This document shows, piece after piece, positions 1-6,565 of a stretch of 8,122 nucleotides of DNA (position 1 is the stretch's first letter; each line of letters opens with the position of its first letter). A program made the position numbers and the translations under genes. Location of the stretch: the NCBI GenBank assembly GCA_900319895.1, contig ONQK01000020.1, positions 1 through 8,122 on the forward strand. Direction: 5' to 3'. Below the pieces are notes generated by a model that saw only the letters and a list, made by a program, of their open reading frames with translations, made no database searches and was not told the DNA's origin. The stretch comes from an uncultured Prevotella sp. (GTDB lineage Bacteria > Bacteroidota > Bacteroidia > Bacteroidales > Bacteroidaceae).

Positions 1-327
1 AAAGCCGGCAGTCTTTATGACCTTATCGTACTCGACCCGCCTGCTTTTGCCAAGCACCGGGGAGCATTGCACAATGCCCTGAAAGGATATATCCGGTTGA
101 ATGCAAAAGCTTTTGAAAAATTGCCCAAGGGCGGAATATTGTTCACTTTTAGCTGTAGCCAAGTTGTCACCAAAGAGCATTTCAGAAATGCCGTGTTCAC
201 GGCGGCGGCGCAGGCCGGCAGGGTGGTGAGGATTTTGCATCAATTGCATCAGGCACCCGACCATCCGATCAACATCTTCCATCCGGAAGGTGAATATCTT
301 AAAGGACTTGTCTTGTACGTTGAATAG
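1..327 (+). CDS. rlmI: RlmI-type 23S rRNA (cytosine-C5) methyltransferase, C-terminal part (5' end outside window)
   Basis: Open from base 1 in frame 1 to TAG at 325-327, giving the last 108 residues of a class I SAM-dependent methyltransferase; the start lies off the left edge. Visible marks are the catalytic-core motif LDPPAFAK at residues 12-19, a GGILFTFSCSQ segment with the conserved cysteine around residues 43-53, and a QAPDHPI...PEGEYLKG tail near the C-terminus. This order closely matches the RlmI/RlmK family, whose E. coli member methylates C1962 of 23S rRNA. The N-terminal PUA-like domain expected in this family would lie outside the window. The 3' end overlaps the start of tilS, so the two are probably co-transcribed. 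Family assignment is strong; the exact target nucleotide is inferred from the family. Confidence 0.88.
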   Translation, partial: KAGSLYDLIVLDPPAFAKHRGALHNALKGYIRLNAKAFEKLPKGGILFTFSCSQVVTKEHFRNAVFTAAAQAGRVVRILHQLHQAPDHPINIFHPEGEYLKGLVLYVE

Positions 328-1675
328 TTCAAAAAAAATACAGGAGACGGAGCGCAAGTTCTCCACTTTTGTGCGTCGGCATCAACTTTTTAACACCGAC
401 GACAAGCTGCTTGTGGGGGTCTCCGGCGGGGCCGACAGCATTGCGTTAATGCTGTTGCTCCGGGCTTTTGGCACTTCTGTTGAGGCCGTACATTGTAATT
501 TTCAGTTGCGTGGTGAGGAGGCAGACCGGGATGAGGACTTTTGCCGTGAATTTTGTCGCAAAAACGCCATTCCCCTGCATGTTACCTCCTTTGGCACGAG
601 GCAATATGCAAAAGAGCATAAAATCAGCATTGAGATGGCGGCGCGCGAGTTGCGCTATGCGTATTTTGAGCGCTTGAGGGTGGCGGTTGGCGCAGCTGCC
701 ATTTGCGTAGCGCATCATCAAGACGACCAAGTTGAGACCATTTTGATGAATTTGGTGAGAGGAACGGGCATCAGCGGACTTGCGGGCATGAAGGTGAAGA
801 ATGGTAGAATTTGCCGTCCGATGCTTTGTCTTACGCGAGAGGAGATTGTGAATTATTTGGCGGAAAAAAGGCAAGATTTTGTGACAGATTCCAGCAACTT
901 GGACGAGTGTTTCTTGAGAAATAAAATTCGCCTCAAGCTCATCCCCTTGCTCCAGGAACTCAACCCGAAGGCCTGCGGAAATATTCTTCAAAGCTCTCTG
1001 TTTTGCAAGGATTTTGTTGATGACTACAACGCTATGTTAAACAGAAGGTTGCAAGATTTCATTAAAGTTGAGGACGAGAAAGTGTTTCTGCCGTTTTCTC
1101 TTTTTGAAAGCGAGTCGATGCTCTATTTTTTCTTGCAGAAATATGGCTTTTCCCCTCGGCAGATTCAGCTGCTTCATGACCACAAAAAAGAGGGCTCTGG
1201 AAAGTTGTTTCTCTCGGATAGCCACCGTTTGTTGGTTGACAGGAATCAATACATCCTAGAAAAAATTGAAGAGAGCGTGGAGGATTGTCTGGAAATTTCA
1301 GGAAGCGGTGAATTCACATACGTTGACGGACTTCGGTTTAGTGTGGATTTATTCTCGGTTGATGAAACTTTTGCAGTCGAAAAAAACAGCGGGGTGGCTT
1401 GTCTGGATGCCGATTCTTTTGAGATGCCACTTTGGGTGCGGCGGGTGCGGCGGGGCGACCGCTTCCAGCCTTTTGGAATGCGGGGCACCCAGCTTGTCTC
1501 CGATTATTTGACTAACCAAAAGAAAGATTTGTTCTCCAAGTCTCGCCAATTGGTGATGACCGATGCCTCGGGCCGGATTTTGTGGCTGGTGGGCGAGCGG
1601 ACTTCCGAACTTTGTCGAGTTACGGCGCATACGAGACGTGTCTTAATGGTTAAAATGAAGGAAACCGGGTGTTAA
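290..1675 (+). CDS. tilS: tRNA(Ile)-lysidine synthetase TilS
   Basis: ATP-dependent enzyme that converts cytidine 34 of the CAU-anticodon tRNA-Ile to lysidine, allowing AUA decoding; essential and cytosolic. From GTG at 290 it is 461 residues, close to the usual 430-460. The N-type PP-loop VSGGADS lies at residues 44-50, followed by HCNFQLRG at 68-75 and the HHQDDQVET motif at 142-150 with LVRGTGISGL after it. The C-terminal TilS domain is seen at about 381-456 (RRGDRFQPFGM, SDYL, LWLVGERTSE, RVTAHTRRVL). The start is uncertain: GTG 290 overlaps the upstream gene by 38 bases and has no well-spaced ribosome site, whereas in-frame TTG 320 has AAAGGA 13 bases upstream and gives an N-terminus nearer typical Bacteroidales length. 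GTG 371 is a third option. Product identity is secure. Confidence 0.95.
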   Translation: MNILKDLSCTLNSSKKIQETERKFSTFVRRHQLFNTDDKLLVGVSGGADSIALMLLLRAFGTSVEAVHCNFQLRGEEADRDEDFCREFCRKNAIPLHVTSFGTRQYAKEHKISIEMAARELRYAYFERLRVAVGAAAICVAHHQDDQVETILMNLVRGTGISGLAGMKVKNGRICRPMLCLTREEIVNYLAEKRQDFVTDSSNLDECFLRNKIRLKLIPLLQELNPKACGNILQSSLFCKDFVDDYNAMLNRRLQDFIKVEDEKVFLPFSLFESESMLYFFLQKYGFSPRQIQLLHDHKKEGSGKLFLSDSHRLLVDRNQYILEKIEESVEDCLEISGSGEFTYVDGLRFSVDLFSVDETFAVEKNSGVACLDADSFEMPLWVRRVRRGDRFQPFGMRGTQLVSDYLTNQKKDLFSKSRQLVMTDASGRILWLVGERTSELCRVTAHTRRVLMVKMKETGC

Positions 1676-1705
1676 AATGCCCCAGATGATCAAAAGTAGA
1701 AAGAA

Positions 1706-2323
1706 ATGATGACAACCAATCTTCGTCGGCGCATAGTTGCGGTTGCTTTGCAGGAGTTCTCCCGGCATGGCATCAAGGCAGTGAAAATGGATGACATTGC
1801 GCGCATCCTTTCCATTTCAAAGCGCACGCTTTATCAGGTGTTTGAGGAAAAGCAGCAGCTCTTATTGGAGTGTTTGAAGAGCCGGCGCGAACAAAACTTG
1901 CAGTACATGCAGCATTTTGAGCAAAAAGGCTGTAACGTGATCGAGATATTGATTGCTTTTTATCAGTTGAGAATTCGCCAGATGCGTGGCGTGAACCCCT
2001 CGTTCTTCTTGGACTTGCAGCGTTATCCTGCGGTAGTCAGCTATTGCCAGGAAAATCGGGAAGATGAGCTTCGGCGCTCGCTCCTGTTCTTTGAGCGTGG
2101 GCAGAAAGAGGGTTTCTTTCGTACAGATTTGCATTATGAAATCATTGTCTATGTGGCCCAAAGTGCTATTGAAAACGTAATGTCCAAAAAGCTTTATGAG
2201 AAATATTCTCTATCCGAGCTATTCGACACGTTTGTATTGACGCTTGTTCGAGGCGTATGTACGACGAAGGGGATTAAAACCCTGGACACATGCATTGAAA
2301 ATTTGCCGTCATCGTCAGATTGA
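1706..2323 (+). CDS. TetR/AcrR-family transcriptional regulator
   Basis: A 205-residue one-component regulator. The N-terminal TetR DNA-binding domain spans about residues 7-55: an ALQEFSRHGIKAVKMDDIA stretch, then the helix-turn-helix ARILSISKRTLYQVFEEK (about 32-49), then an LLLECL linker helix. The remaining helical part, about 60-195, should be the ligand-binding and dimerisation domain; it is divergent and gives no ligand hint. ATG 1706 and ATG 1709 are adjacent; a weak AG-rich stretch precedes them and either could be used. The gene begins 30 bases after tilS with no visible promoter between, suggesting read-through. No efflux pump or enzyme gene of the kind TetR proteins often control is next to it. 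The nearest possible target is the spacer before the MoxR/Bat operon, or the regulator's own transcript; both are inference. Confidence 0.9.
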   Translation: MMTTNLRRRIVAVALQEFSRHGIKAVKMDDIARILSISKRTLYQVFEEKQQLLLECLKSRREQNLQYMQHFEQKGCNVIEILIAFYQLRIRQMRGVNPSFFLDLQRYPAVVSYCQENREDELRRSLLFFERGQKEGFFRTDLHYEIIVYVAQSAIENVMSKKLYEKYSLSELFDTFVLTLVRGVCTTKGIKTLDTCIENLPSSSD

Positions 2324-2367
2324 GCGATTTTTCCCATGCCTTTTCTGCAATAATTTGTGTTTTTTAT

Positions 2368-2416
2368 GCGTTTTTTCTTGTTCTTTGAAGAAAAATGCGC
2401 CTTCAACAGTTTTTTT
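2368..2416 (+). terminator. possible weak terminator or hairpin after the tetR gene
   Basis: Two overlapping pairings are possible downstream of the TetR stop. TTTTTCTT (2372-2379) can pair with AAGAAAAA (2388-2395), extended by GCG (2368-2370) against CGC around a small bulge. Alternatively TTGAAG (2385-2390) pairs with CTTCAA (2401-2406), followed after three bases by seven T residues (2410-2416), which resembles an intrinsic terminator. Both stems are AT-rich and weak, and no folding energy was calculated, so this is tentative. Confidence 0.3.
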
Positions 2417-2438
2417 AATATATTTTAATTGTGCATTA

Positions 2439-2470
2439 TTCGCTATCTCAAGAAGTTTATTGTATTTTTG
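2439..2470 (+). promoter_or_regulatory. candidate Bacteroidales-type promoter for the MoxR/Bat operon
   Basis: TATTTTTG at 2463-2470 fits the Bacteroides -7 consensus TAnnTTTG exactly. TTCG at 2439-2442, 20 bases upstream, matches three of four bases of the -33 element TTTG at an acceptable spacing. Transcription would start a few bases downstream, leaving a leader of roughly 55-60 bases before the moxR ATG at 2532. The location ahead of a six-gene operon supports it. Such AT-rich matches also arise by chance, so start-site mapping is needed to settle it. Confidence 0.55.
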
Positions 2471-2531
2471 TACGAGATTTACAAGTATCACAGATAGATT
2501 ATAGATTTTTAAACTAAAACCAAGAATCAAG

Positions 2532-3527
2532 ATGGCAGAAGCAATGGATATACGCGCCTTGAATGCGCAGATAGAGCAGGAGAGCGCGTTTGTGACAAGT
2601 TTGATAACAGGCATGGGGCAGCGAATTGTCGGACAGAAACATTTGGTTGACGCCTTGTTGATCTCTCTCTTGAGCGATGGCCACATCCTTTTGGAGGGAG
2701 TCCCTGGACTGGCAAAGACATTGGCAATAAAGACGTTGTCCGAACTGATCGATGCAAAATACAGCCGTATCCAGTTTACGCCGGATCTCTTGCCCGCCGA
2801 CGTGATAGGGACGATGGTCTATTCTCAGAAAGACGAGTCGTTTAGTGTTAAGAAAGGCCCCGTCTTTGCCAACTTTGTATTAGCAGACGAAATCAATCGT
2901 GCGCCGGCAAAGGTGCAGAGTGCCTTGCTTGAAGCCATGCAAGAACATCAAGTGACCATTGGCGACCACACGTTTGTCTTGCCGGAGCCGTTTTTGGTCA
3001 TGGCAACCCAAAATCCAATTGAGCAAGAAGGAACTTATCCCCTGCCAGAGGCACAGTTGGACCGTTTCATGATAAAAGCCGTCATAGACTATCCGACACT
3101 TGAGGAAGAAAAACAAATTATTCGCAACCATGTCAGCGAAGAGCAGCCCCCGTTGTCACCATTGGTGGACACGGCATCCATCATGCGCGCCCGCCAAGTG
3201 GTAAAGCAAGTGTATTTGGACGAAAAAATAGAACAATACATTGCAGACATCGTCTTTGCCAGCCGTTTCCCAGAGCGCTACGGCATGAAGGACATGAAAG
3301 ACATGATTGAATTTGGCGGAAGCCCCCGCGCCAGCATCAATTTGGCGAAAGCAGCCCGGGCATACGCCTTCATCCGCCATCGCGGCTATGTCGTGCCCGA
3401 AGACGTGCGCGCGGTGGCCCATGATGTCTTGCGCCATCGCATAGGCTTGTCTTACGAGGCAGAGGCAGTGAATGTGACGACAGAGGAAATGGTCAGCAAT
3501 ATTTTGAACAATGTGGAAGTGCCTTGA
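2532..3527 (+). CDS. MoxR-family AAA+ ATPase (first gene of the Bat operon)
   Basis: A 331-residue cytosolic AAA+ ATPase of the MoxR family, thought to act chaperone-like on vWA-domain partner proteins. Walker A is GVPGLAKT (residues 56-63), with alanine before the lysine, a variant I recall as common in MoxR proteins. Walker B is FVLADE with D119/E120, followed by INRAPAKVQSALLEAMQE typical of the family. Sensor 1 lies in MATQNPIEQEGTYPLPEAQLDRF (N161), with the arginine-finger candidate R178 in LDRF. Sensor 2 is R266 in GGSPRAS, and the C-terminal lid follows at about 262-330. All key residues are present. ATG 2532 is the start; an in-frame ATG at 2544 is an alternative. It is followed after 55 bases by its usual DUF58 partner. 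It is generally annotated as a MoxR or AAA family ATPase; its substrate is unknown. Confidence 0.94.
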   Translation: MAEAMDIRALNAQIEQESAFVTSLITGMGQRIVGQKHLVDALLISLLSDGHILLEGVPGLAKTLAIKTLSELIDAKYSRIQFTPDLLPADVIGTMVYSQKDESFSVKKGPVFANFVLADEINRAPAKVQSALLEAMQEHQVTIGDHTFVLPEPFLVMATQNPIEQEGTYPLPEAQLDRFMIKAVIDYPTLEEEKQIIRNHVSEEQPPLSPLVDTASIMRARQVVKQVYLDEKIEQYIADIVFASRFPERYGMKDMKDMIEFGGSPRASINLAKAARAYAFIRHRGYVVPEDVRAVAHDVLRHRIGLSYEAEAVNVTTEEMVSNILNNVEVP

Positions 3528-3582
3528 CGGTAGATGTCGGCTGGTTTTCAACATTTTCAAGCGATTTTAACGATAAGCGGTA

Positions 3583-4458
3583 GTGGAAACATCGGAGATA
3601 CTGAAGAAAGTACGCAAAATAGAGATAAGAACCCGCGGGCTTAGCTCTAACATCTTTGCCGGGCTGTATCGCTCGGCCTTTCGGGGCAGGGGAATGACCT
3701 TCAGCGAAGTTCGGGCGTATCAGTTTGGCGATGACGTGCGCGACATTGACTGGAATGTGACCGCCCGTTTGAACAACCCCTATGTCAAGGTGTTCGAGGA
3801 GGAGCGTGAATTGACCGTGATGCTGCTGGTGGACGTCTCCGGGTCGTTAAATTTCGGCACGACCAACCAATTCAAGCGTGACATGGCGGCAGAAATCGCT
3901 TCGACCTTGGCGTTTAGCGCCATCCAAAACAACGATAAGATTGGAATGGTGCTGTTTTCGGATAAAATAGAGAAGTACATTCTTCCGAAAAAAGGCAGAA
4001 AGCATATTCTTTATCTCGTTCGTGAGTTGCTCGAGTTCCAGCCGGAAAGTCAGCAAACGGACATCAAAGTGGCAGTGGAGTTCTTGCGGAAAGTCATCAA
4101 ACGCCGCTGCACCGCCTTTTTGATGAGCGATTTTCATTATCGATCGGAAAGTTTTGAGGATGTCCTGAAAATCTGTGCCCAGAAACACGACACTGTTGCC
4201 ATCCAATTGTACGACCATCGTGAGAAAGAACTGCCCAAAGTAGGTTTGATGAACGTCATTGATGCTGAAACCGGCGACACCATGTGCATTGACACCAACA
4301 GCGAGGGCGTGCACCGCCGCTATGTGTCCGGCTGGATGGAACGGCAACAGGCCTTGAAGCAAATCCTCACCCGCAGCAAAGTCGACTATGTGAGCATCTC
4401 AACGGGTGATGACTATGTGAAATCCTTGATGAAATTGTTTAACATGCGGGCATACTAA
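3583..4458 (+). CDS. DUF58-family vWA protein, MoxR partner
   Basis: A 291-residue soluble protein with no signal peptide or membrane segment. The DUF58 signature is at about residues 34-76: FRGRGMTFSEVR, YQFGDDVRDIDWNVTAR, YVKVFEEERE. A von Willebrand A-like fold follows with a complete-looking MIDAS: D84-x-S86-x-S88 in VDVSGS, T159 in QQTD, and D183 in LMSDFH. Proteins of this family sit beside MoxR ATPases and are thought to be their metal-dependent adaptor or client. The start must be GTG 3583, because an in-frame TAA lies at 3574-3576 and the predicted N-terminus (METSEILKKVRKIEI) matches the family. No strong ribosome-binding site precedes it. The next gene starts 11 bases after the TAA stop. 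The precise role is inferred from context. Confidence 0.92.
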   Translation: METSEILKKVRKIEIRTRGLSSNIFAGLYRSAFRGRGMTFSEVRAYQFGDDVRDIDWNVTARLNNPYVKVFEEERELTVMLLVDVSGSLNFGTTNQFKRDMAAEIASTLAFSAIQNNDKIGMVLFSDKIEKYILPKKGRKHILYLVRELLEFQPESQQTDIKVAVEFLRKVIKRRCTAFLMSDFHYRSESFEDVLKICAQKHDTVAIQLYDHREKELPKVGLMNVIDAETGDTMCIDTNSEGVHRRYVSGWMERQQALKQILTRSKVDYVSISTGDDYVKSLMKLFNMRAY

Positions 4459-4469
4459 AAGGAAATGTG
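4457..4469 (+). promoter_or_regulatory. Shine-Dalgarno site deciding the start at ATG 4470
   Basis: AAAAGGAAA directly follows the DUF58 stop codon and places GGA six bases before ATG 4470. This is the clearest ribosome-binding site in the window. It favours ATG 4470 over the in-frame GTG at 4467, which would be only three bases from the GGA core. Confidence 0.65.
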
Positions 4470-5528
4470 ATGAAAAGAAGTCTGTTCATATTGATTGCCA
4501 TTATTTTCAGCGTCCTCGGCAGCCGCGCCCAAGTGGTCGTCGATGCCAGAATCGACTCGATACAAATTCTCATCGGCAATCAGACTCAGCTCCATCTCAT
4601 CGTGATGCTGAAAAAAGGCATGAAGGTCGCATTTCCCCATTATGAACCTTTGCAACACCTCACACCTGGGGTTGAAGTGCTTGGCCACAAGGACGACACA
4701 TTGGCCGTGAAAGGCAACAAGGACGTCCTCCGCATCGAGCGTCATTTTGTGCTGACTTCTTTCGACGAGAACCTGTATGCCATCCCGCCTTTGGACGTCA
4801 AGGTCAACGGGAAGACATATTCCACCAAGCAATTGGCATTGAAAGTGATAACGATGGACGTCGACACGCTACATCCGGAGAATTTCTACCCTCCCAAGGA
4901 TGTGCAGAACAACCCTTTTTCATGGGACGAGTGGATGCCAGTATTTCTGCTCCTGTTTATTGTCTCGCTTCTACTGGCGACCTCATTTTTCCTTAACGAG
5001 AAACGCCGGTCAGCGCCCAAGATGGTGGAAGCCAATAAGCCGGCCATCAAGCTGCTGCCACATCAATGGGCCATGCAGGAAATTGACGGGCTGAAGTCGG
5101 AAGCCTCAGCAAATATGCTCGACCAAAAGACCTTCTACACCAGCCTCACAGGTATTTTGCGCCAGTACATTGACCAGCGTTTCGGCTTCCGGGCGATGGA
5201 AATGACATCTTGCGAGCTGATAGAAAAGCTAAGACAAGAAGAGCGGAAAACGATGATTGAAGACTTGGCTGAGCTCCTGGATACTGCCGACATGGTCAAA
5301 TTTGCCAAATTTACGACAGATGAAAGCAATCTTCATTTGCAGTCCGCCGTCGATTATGTGGAACAGACCAAACAGGAAGGGGAGTTGCCCCACACAATGG
5401 ACACACGCCATCATGAGACCGTCGCGAATCCTGTGCGTAAAAAACTATTGATGGCTATTTCGACCATCGCCATTATAATTATGGCATTGTTGGGAATAGT
5501 TGCCCATCGTCTAATAGAATTGTTGTGA
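4470..5528 (+). CDS. Bat-operon membrane protein in the DUF4381 position
   Basis: A 352-residue protein from ATG 4470, chosen over GTG 4467 because of ribosome-site spacing. Residues 1-21 form a signal peptide ending SRA-Q. A beta-rich, probably periplasmic domain covers about 22-150. A first membrane segment lies at about 155-175 (WMPVFLLLFIVSLLLATSFF), then basic NEKRR, placing the following region in the cytosol. A helical segment of about 180-320 contains FYTSLTGILRQYIDQRFGF, AMEMTSCELI and FAKFTTDESN, which resembles the cytosolic part of DUF4381-type proteins encoded between DUF58 and batA. A second hydrophobic segment at about 326-348 ends the protein. It is likely an inner-membrane scaffold linking the periplasmic and cytosolic parts of the Bat complex. 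I recognise it by position and weak similarity only, so function is inferred. Tandem TGA-TGA stops end the frame. Confidence 0.8.
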   Translation: MKRSLFILIAIIFSVLGSRAQVVVDARIDSIQILIGNQTQLHLIVMLKKGMKVAFPHYEPLQHLTPGVEVLGHKDDTLAVKGNKDVLRIERHFVLTSFDENLYAIPPLDVKVNGKTYSTKQLALKVITMDVDTLHPENFYPPKDVQNNPFSWDEWMPVFLLLFIVSLLLATSFFLNEKRRSAPKMVEANKPAIKLLPHQWAMQEIDGLKSEASANMLDQKTFYTSLTGILRQYIDQRFGFRAMEMTSCELIEKLRQEERKTMIEDLAELLDTADMVKFAKFTTDESNLHLQSAVDYVEQTKQEGELPHTMDTRHHETVANPVRKKLLMAISTIAIIIMALLGIVAHRLIELL

Positions 5529-5552
5529 TGACCTCGTTAATAGATTTGAAGT

Positions 5553-6548
5553 ATGACGTTTGCCAATAAAGAATATTTCCTGCTGCTGTTGCTCTTGATA
5601 CCATACTTGGTGTGGTTTGTGAGACTCCAGAAGACGCATGAGCCCCTCTTGCGCATCAGCGACAGCCATTCTTTAAGCCGTGGCGCTCGCGGCGCGCGTG
5701 CCCGTCTGCGCCATCTGCCCTTGTTGTTCCGCATTCTTGCCCTGGTTTTCATCGTCATCGTTTTGGCACGTCCGCAAACTTCTTTTTCATGGAACAAAAA
5801 ACATGTTGAGGGCATCGACATCATGCTGGCAATAGATGTTTCGACCAGTATGCTTGCCCAAGACCTGCGCCCCAACCGTCTGGAGGCCGCCAAGAAAGTG
5901 GCAACCACCTTTATCAACGACCGTCCGACCGACAACATCGGCTTGACCATTTTTGCAGGCGAGGCATTTACACAGTGCCCGATGACGCTAGACCATCAAG
6001 TGCTGTTGAACTCATTCCATGCCATCCGTGCGGACATTGCCCAACAAGTCATAGAAGACGGTACAGCCATCGGAATGGGGCTTGCCAATGCTGTCTCGCG
6101 CTTGAAAGAGTCAAAAGCCAAGAGCCGGATCATCATTCTTTTGACCGACGGCAGTAACAACACCGGCGACCTCTCGCCGCTCACCGTTGCTCAGATGGCA
6201 AAATCGTTTGGCATTCGAGTATACACCATCGGCGTTGGCACCGACAAAGTGGCGCCTTATCCGATGATGGTTGCCGGAAGTGTTCATTATGTGAATATGC
6301 CAGTGGAAATTGATACTGAAACGCTGAAAAAAATTGCGGCGATGACGGGTGGAAGCTTTTACCGCGCCACCAATGTCGCAGAATTACAGCAGATTTACAA
6401 GGATATCGACAAGTTGGAGAAGACGAAATTTAACAAGACCTCGTTCTCAAAACGTTATGAGGCTTATCTTCCCTTTGCCGTAATAGCCTTGATATTATTA
6501 TTGTTAGAGTTGATTTTAAGGCTGAAGGTTTTTCAGCGCGTACCATAG
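5553..6548 (+). CDS. batA: BatA, inner-membrane vWA-domain aerotolerance protein
   Basis: A 331-residue protein. Two N-terminal hydrophobic stretches (about residues 8-24 and 54-73, the second ending in the family hallmark VLARPQ) precede a von Willebrand A domain at about 86-285. A C-terminal membrane helix lies at about 305-325. The MIDAS is intact: D95-x-S97-x-S99 in AIDVSTSM, T171 in DGTAIGMGLA, and D199 in LLTDGSNN. GEAFTQCPMTLD is typical of BatA/BatB. The topology places the metal-binding domain in the periplasm. Bat proteins were described in Bacteroides fragilis as supporting survival after oxygen exposure, and are linked to stress and envelope integrity elsewhere. It starts 24 bases after the preceding gene without a clear Shine-Dalgarno site, and is followed after 17 A-rich bases by its paralogue BatB. 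Distinguishing BatA from BatB rests on order. Confidence 0.9.
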   Translation: MTFANKEYFLLLLLLIPYLVWFVRLQKTHEPLLRISDSHSLSRGARGARARLRHLPLLFRILALVFIVIVLARPQTSFSWNKKHVEGIDIMLAIDVSTSMLAQDLRPNRLEAAKKVATTFINDRPTDNIGLTIFAGEAFTQCPMTLDHQVLLNSFHAIRADIAQQVIEDGTAIGMGLANAVSRLKESKAKSRIIILLTDGSNNTGDLSPLTVAQMAKSFGIRVYTIGVGTDKVAPYPMMVAGSVHYVNMPVEIDTETLKKIAAMTGGSFYRATNVAELQQIYKDIDKLEKTKFNKTSFSKRYEAYLPFAVIALILLLLELILRLKVFQRVP

Positions 6549-6565
6549 ATTAAAAAAAATAGAAC

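Larger units (their letters stand above)
2324..2531. other. AT-rich intergenic spacer between the tetR gene and the MoxR/Bat operon
   Basis: This 208-base gap is the only sizeable non-coding stretch in the window and is clearly richer in A and T than the flanking genes. Its left part contains T-runs and the hairpin near 2368-2416. Its right part contains the candidate promoter and a short dyad. The last bases before the moxR start are A-rich without a Shine-Dalgarno sequence, as is common in Bacteroidota. No tRNA, small ORF with a convincing product, or riboswitch-like structure was recognised. Confidence 0.6.

Noticed and set aside
446..991. Long open frame on the - strand (181 codons) opposite tilS
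   Set aside because: It lies wholly antisense to a strongly supported tilS frame and its translation shows no recognisable domain or start context.
2244..2504. 86-codon + strand frame overlapping the tetR 3' end and the spacer
   Set aside because: It starts inside tetR in another frame, its product is a Cys/Phe-rich translation of AT-rich spacer, and no ribosome site was seen.
2315..2686. Open frame on the - strand crossing the spacer and the moxR start
   Set aside because: It covers the AT-rich spacer and antisense moxR, its product is Lys/Ile/Ser-rich with no domain, and it would overlap the promoter region.
2532..3527. Possible defective Walker A in MoxR because alanine replaces glycine before the lysine (GLAKT)
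   Set aside because: This variant is, to my knowledge, common in MoxR ATPases, and the lysine, threonine, Walker B and sensor residues are all intact, so it is not evidence of loss of function.
3156..3560. Open frame on the - strand (134 codons) opposite the moxR 3' end
   Set aside because: Mostly antisense to conserved MoxR sequence, with a His/Cys-rich composition expected from reversed coding; no support as a gene.
3847..4362. Long open frame on the - strand (171 codons) opposite the DUF58 gene
   Set aside because: Antisense shadow of a well-conserved gene; no family motifs and no promoter.
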